From NCBI GenBank assembly GCA_023410025.1, contig JAEYQM010000020.1, forward strand, positions 1-8,672: DNA of 8,672 nucleotides, given 5' to 3'. The position numbers and the translations under genes were made by a program. Within the stretch, counting starts at the first letter, position 1. Each line of letters opens with the position of its first letter. The notes under the pieces are model-generated. The model was not told the origin of the DNA, did no database searches, and saw nothing but the letters and a program-made list of their open reading frames with translations. Origin of the DNA: Bacillota bacterium (GTDB lineage Bacteria > Bacillota_I > Bacilli_A > ML615J-28 > CAG-698). Shown here piece by piece: positions 5,656 through 8,672 of this stretch.

Positions 5656-6166
5656 ACGCTTCTTTCAACTCCACTAATGTAATACCAAACATATGTAATC
5701 TGTTGATTAATTGTTTAGAATTACAGTATCCTATTTTTAACTTCTTACAAACTCTTACGCGTCTTTCTTTTGAGTCGGCTACACCAATCAATTTTAAATC
5801 TACTAGATCGGAAATATTTACGTCAGACCCTGTTTTAGTAAACTTAATTTGAGAAAATAAATCAATTATATCCTCTTTGCTCATATGTTCAATTCCAACT
5901 TTTTTCTTGTTTTTACTTATTGCTTTTTCTTTTTCAGCATAAACATGATGAGCGTTTTTAATTCTATTTGATATTATTGACCTAATTCTATTTCCAGAAT
6001 AATCAGGATCCAAACATAAAACAATCTCTTGTCTTAAAGACAACTCCTCTAGCATAACTAATAGATCTTCTGTTACATCACTACCATTAGTTATTACTAT
6101 ATCAGCACCATTAAAAATTGATTTAAGTTTGTTATAATCATTCTTACCCTCAACGACTATTACCAT
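5645..6166 (-). CDS. rnmV: Ribonuclease M5 (5S rRNA maturation)
   Basis: RNase M5 cleaves the 5S rRNA precursor on both sides, with ribosomal protein L18 as helper in Bacillus. The 173 residues begin with a Toprim domain: VVEGKND (4-10) supplies the catalytic Glu6, and LDPDYSGNRIR (52-62) supplies the acidic DxD pair Asp53/Asp55. The family segment KKKVGIEHMSKEDI (87-100) follows, then the small C-terminal domain usual for bacterial RnmV. The ATG at 6164-6166 has AAAGGA at 6175-6180 inside the end of the upstream reductase gene, which it overlaps by 17 bases. Its own end overlaps rsmA by 11 bases. Confidence 0.95.
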   Translation of the reverse strand: MVIVVEGKNDYNKLKSIFNGADIVITNGSDVTEDLLVMLEELSLRQEIVLCLDPDYSGNRIRSIISNRIKNAHHVYAEKEKAISKNKKKVGIEHMSKEDIIDLFSQIKFTKTGSDVNISDLVDLKLIGVADSKERRVRVCKKLKIGYCNSKQLINRLHMFGITLVELKEAYDS

Positions 6167-7286
6167 CTAATAATTCCTTTTCTATTTTATCAACAATTAG
6201 TAAATCTTCTGGAATATTAATAAATTGAGGGCATTTAGAAACACATTTCTTACATTTAACACAATATGAAAAGTCAGCTTTATTTTTTCGCAAATGGTTT
6301 ATTTGCCATTTAAAATCACCGGCATTTTTATACATAGAATATTCATTAATTATAGAAAAGTTTTGAGGAATATTTACACCAAATGGACAAGGCATACAGT
6401 ATTGACATTTTGTACATCCTACAATTTCAAGTTTTTTTAGCTTTTCAGTTGCATACTTTATTGTTTGTTCTTCCATTACATTTAAAGGTTTAAAATTATC
6501 AAATATACGAACATTTTCTTCAAGTTGAGCCATTTCATTCATACCACTTAAAACAGTATAAATACCTTTTTGTGATAATATCCATCTAAATGCCCAAGTA
6601 GCCATTGTATCATTGTTAACTTCCTTATAAATATTTTCAACTTCTGTATTAAATTTAGTTAGTTTACCACCTTTAAGTGGTTCCATAACTATGATTGGGA
6701 TATTAGCATCAACTAGCATATTATACCCTTCCATACCTTGTTGAATATCCTTGTCCATATAATTAAATTGAATTTGAGCAAAATCCCATTTATATAAATT
6801 AAATATATCTTTAAATGTTTCAAAGTCATCATGAAATGAAAAACCAATGTTTTTAATTTTACCTTGTGCTTTCCACTTTTCAAGAAGATCTAAAACACCA
6901 AATTCAACAACTTTTTTAAGTCTACTTTTATTCATAGCATGAAGTAAGTAAAAATCAATATAATCTGTTTGTAATTCTTTCAATTGTTCATTTATCATAT
7001 TTTCAACTTCATCTATGCTTTTAAAATTCCAAATAGAGAATTTAGTAGCAATATAAAAACTATCCCTTGGATATTTCATTAATGCACGACCTAGAACAGA
7101 TTCACTTTGACCATCCAAATATACTCTTGCAGTGTCAAAATAATTAACGCCATGTTGATACGCATAATCAATTAAAGATTCCGCAAGTTCAAAATCAACA
7201 ATTCCATTTTTAGTTTTAAACCTCATACATCCAAACCCTAGTGTTGATGTCTTTATATTTTTACCAAACCATTCTCTTTTTTCCAT
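6150..7286 (-). CDS. Aldo/keto reductase with C-terminal 4Fe-4S ferredoxin-like domain
   Basis: An NADPH-dependent-type aldo/keto reductase barrel is fused to an iron-sulfur domain; the substrate is unknown. Numbered from the ATG, the catalytic tetrad is Asp51 and Tyr56 (in FDTARVY), Lys82 (in ATKF) and His116 (in LLHAM). Barrel signatures LGFGCMR and VMEPLKGGKL are present. The C-terminus carries two cysteine clusters: Cys291, 294, 297, 300 (CTKCQYCMPCP) and Cys342, 345, 348, 352 (CVKCKKCVSKCP), together enough for two 4Fe-4S centres. Electron transfer between ferredoxin-type and nicotinamide carriers is a reasonable inference. The ATG at 7284-7286 has GAGGT at a 6-base spacing; a GTG 12 bases upstream overlaps that site and is unlikely. 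The gene overlaps rnmV by 17 bases, which is not its usual neighbour. Confidence 0.9.
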   Translation of the reverse strand: MEKREWFGKNIKTSTLGFGCMRFKTKNGIVDFELAESLIDYAYQHGVNYFDTARVYLDGQSESVLGRALMKYPRDSFYIATKFSIWNFKSIDEVENMINEQLKELQTDYIDFYLLHAMNKSRLKKVVEFGVLDLLEKWKAQGKIKNIGFSFHDDFETFKDIFNLYKWDFAQIQFNYMDKDIQQGMEGYNMLVDANIPIIVMEPLKGGKLTKFNTEVENIYKEVNNDTMATWAFRWILSQKGIYTVLSGMNEMAQLEENVRIFDNFKPLNVMEEQTIKYATEKLKKLEIVGCTKCQYCMPCPFGVNIPQNFSIINEYSMYKNAGDFKWQINHLRKNKADFSYCVKCKKCVSKCPQFINIPEDLLIVDKIEKELLDGNSR

Positions 7287-7310
7287 ACAGTACCTCACAT
7301 ATATATTTAA

Positions 7311-7319
7311 ATTATATCA
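7311..7319 (-). promoter_or_regulatory. Extended -10 promoter of the reductase-rnmV operon
   Basis: The minus strand reads TGATATAAT, an extended -10 with a perfect TATAAT (7311-7316) and another TG just upstream. The expected start point near 7304 lies before the GAGGT site of the reductase gene. The -35 region 17 bases upstream (TTTATT) is poor, as tolerated with extended -10 boxes. It would drive reductase, rnmV, rsmA, yabG and ispE. Confidence 0.5.
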
Positions 7320-7340
7320 CACAAACATAATTAAATAAAG

Positions 7341-8270
7341 TCAGTTTTTAACATATCTTTTAATTATTTCTATAACTTCATTTCCAAAAATTAAAAACTT
7401 TTTATATTTTATTCCTGGAATTTCAACCATTTCTTTTTCAGTAATAGGTTTGTAATATATCAAATTATCTAGATCAACATTAGTAAATACATTACATATT
7501 GGTATATCTTTTAATTTTGATATTTTTTTCCTTTCCTCAACAAGCTCTTTATATAGTTCTAAATCTTCACCTTCATAGTAATTATTTTTTTGAATAATTC
7601 CACGCATTCTTTTTTTTATCATATTAAAATCGTTAAAAGTTTTTTCTTTGTTTCTATCGACTAAAAATAATCCTAGTTTTTTCATTCTATTATAATCATC
7701 TTGTGTTATGTCAATAGCAACTCTCTCTTCTAGATATCTTTTTATTCCATCATATCTAATTATAGGATATTTATTACCTAAAAATATTACAGCTGTTCTT
7801 GGATTACCCATAACTATTAAAGGTTCAATATTAAAAGAGAAATCATTATCATCAAAAAGTCTTTTAAATACCTTACATTGTCTTTCTACTTGAACAAAAG
7901 GATTTCCAATTCCTTCTTCCTCAATATGTGTTAATCTAGGAATAACTCTAATTAATTCCTTATCATTTGTTACCTTTACACTTCCATATAAATTTTTAAC
8001 TTCAACAATAAACACCTTATTCTTAGATATAATAATAAAATCTGCCTGAGCACTTCCAAACTCTTCTTGTATTCTAACATCAGATAGACATACTAGTGGC
8101 AAATCACAGTTTATAAGTTGATAATTAACTCTATCTTCCCCCTCAATTCCATACCTAGATAGTTTTACCCTTTGTTCATACTCAATATCATTTTCACCTT
8201 CAACTCTTATCATAATTTGTTCTAATCTACTACTCAACTTAAAACTTTTTACAAATTCCACTTTATTCAT
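7341..8270 (-). CDS. NERD-HRDC protein, predicted nuclease
   Basis: The N-terminal half is a NERD domain, a nuclease-related fold with PD-(D/E)XK-like residues: GIEGEDRV (41-48), LPLV (57-60), AQADFIII (75-82, Asp77), FIVEVKN (87-93, Glu90 and Lys92) and NPFVQVERQ (123-131). The C-terminal segment, about 238-307, resembles an HRDC domain, the helical nucleic-acid-binding module of RecQ helicases and RNase D. Its markers are LYKELVEERKK, IPICNVFTN, KPITEKEMVEIPGI and the KFLIFG end. NERD with HRDC is a known combination whose role is unproven, probably DNA processing or plasmid- and phage-related. No signal peptide or membrane segment is seen. The start is ATG at 8268-8270 with GGAGG at 8278-8282. 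No clear promoter fits between the terminator upstream and the gene. Confidence 0.85.
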   Translation of the reverse strand: MNKVEFVKSFKLSSRLEQIMIRVEGENDIEYEQRVKLSRYGIEGEDRVNYQLINCDLPLVCLSDVRIQEEFGSAQADFIIISKNKVFIVEVKNLYGSVKVTNDKELIRVIPRLTHIEEEGIGNPFVQVERQCKVFKRLFDDNDFSFNIEPLIVMGNPRTAVIFLGNKYPIIRYDGIKRYLEERVAIDITQDDYNRMKKLGLFLVDRNKEKTFNDFNMIKKRMRGIIQKNNYYEGEDLELYKELVEERKKISKLKDIPICNVFTNVDLDNLIYYKPITEKEMVEIPGIKYKKFLIFGNEVIEIIKRYVKN

Positions 8271-8316
8271 ATAGTAACCTCCATACTAAATATTAAAGAA
8301 AAATTTGTTTTTTACT

Positions 8317-8345
8317 AAAAAAAGACCGAGAAATCTCGGCCTTTT
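8317..8345 (-). terminator. Strong rho-independent terminator after the right-edge gene
   Basis: On the minus strand, a 12-base stem (8334-8345 with 8320-8331), including one G-U pair and the GC-rich core CCGAGA/TCTCGG, ends in a run of seven T residues. It starts 10 bases past the stop codon of the partial gene on the right. The plus strand also offers a stem followed by four T residues, but no plus-strand gene needs it. Confidence 0.9.
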
Positions 8346-8355
8346 AAAATATTAA

Positions 8356-8672
8356 TTACTTAACTTCTGTCATATTAGCGTTGCCAGCAAAGAAAATTCC
8401 ACCAACAGTTCCCGCATAATAATTGTTATACCCTGATGCATCATTTATAAAGTAGAAATCTCTAACCATTACAGTAATTGTGTAAATTTTACCTGCATTA
8501 TCAAGTAAAATAGAGTTACTTGCTAAGTTATTTAATCTAAAGAACTTAGTTGCATCATTTGGATCTTCAATCTTCCAGTAGTTTCCGCTTCCTGTTAACT
8601 TACCAGTAATTGTAATATATTTTCCATAATAAGTTTTTGCTAAAGTTTTAGCTTTATCTAATGAATCAACAC
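8356..8672 (-). CDS. C-terminal end of an unrecognised protein, OB-fold-like, possibly exported
   Basis: An open frame enters from the right edge and gives 105 residues before TAA at 8356-8358; its start lies outside the window. The fragment begins VDSLDKAKTLAKTYYGKYITITGKL and continues with GSGNYWKIEDPND, then alternating strands (KIYTITVMVRDFYF) and a Gly/Tyr/Asn-rich end (NNYYAGTVGGIFFAGN). A short helix followed by a YITITGKLT-type strand and an IEDP turn recalls the small OB-fold modules of secreted or surface proteins of Bacillota. The Tyr, Asn and Thr content and absence of cysteine fit an exported protein. I do not recognise the family, and no signal peptide or anchor can be judged from the fragment. 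A strong terminator follows it. Confidence 0.75.
   Translation of the reverse strand, partial: VDSLDKAKTLAKTYYGKYITITGKLTGSGNYWKIEDPNDATKFFRLNNLASNSILLDNAGKIYTITVMVRDFYFINDASGYNNYYAGTVGGIFFAGNANMTEVK

Noticed and set aside
5610..5852. Plus-strand open frame of 80 residues
   Set aside because: Antisense across the rnmV-rsmA junction, where both minus-strand genes have strong family motifs.
7708..7893. Plus-strand open frame of 61 residues
   Set aside because: Antisense to the NERD gene, with no ribosome binding site or recognisable motif.

Overview
The window comes from an AT-rich, endospore-forming member of the Bacillota, most likely an uncultured clostridium-like lineage. Three things support this: the low GC content, strong AGGAGG-type ribosome binding sites, and the conserved gene order rnmV, rsmA, yabG, ispE, spoVG, glmU, prs. 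That order is the Bacillus/Clostridium chromosomal neighbourhood. YabG is a spore-coat protease known only from spore formers. Every convincing gene lies on the minus strand, so transcription runs from right to left.

Right to left: 8356-8672 is the C-terminal end of an unrecognised protein, closed by a strong terminator. Next come a NERD-HRDC nuclease-like gene (7341-8270) and an aldo/keto reductase with a C-terminal ferredoxin-like domain (6150-7286). The reductase overlaps rnmV, and rnmV overlaps rsmA. yabG and ispE follow at short spacing, so reductase, rnmV, rsmA, yabG and ispE read as one operon. A 186-base gap holds a near-consensus promoter for spoVG, which is followed by its own terminator. 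glmU comes next and lacks the acetyltransferase half of the usual bifunctional enzyme. prs has a private consensus promoter and ends at a long hairpin.

Left edge (1-328): no credible protein gene. It holds two consensus promoters in tandem, phased A-tracts upstream of them, and a boxA antitermination motif, all directed leftwards. This is the signature of an rRNA operon leader whose structural genes lie outside the window.

The genes serve core cell maintenance: rRNA maturation (RnmV, RsmA), isoprenoid precursors (IspE), a developmental RNA/DNA-binding regulator (SpoVG), UDP-GlcNAc synthesis (GlmU), PRPP supply (Prs) and spore-coat processing (YabG). I see no CRISPR array, transposase or multigene defence system. 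The least ordinary items are the shortened GlmU, the lysine-rich tail on IspE, the palindromic sporulation-like promoter element before yabG, the ferredoxin-fused reductase coupled to rnmV, and the NERD-HRDC protein.
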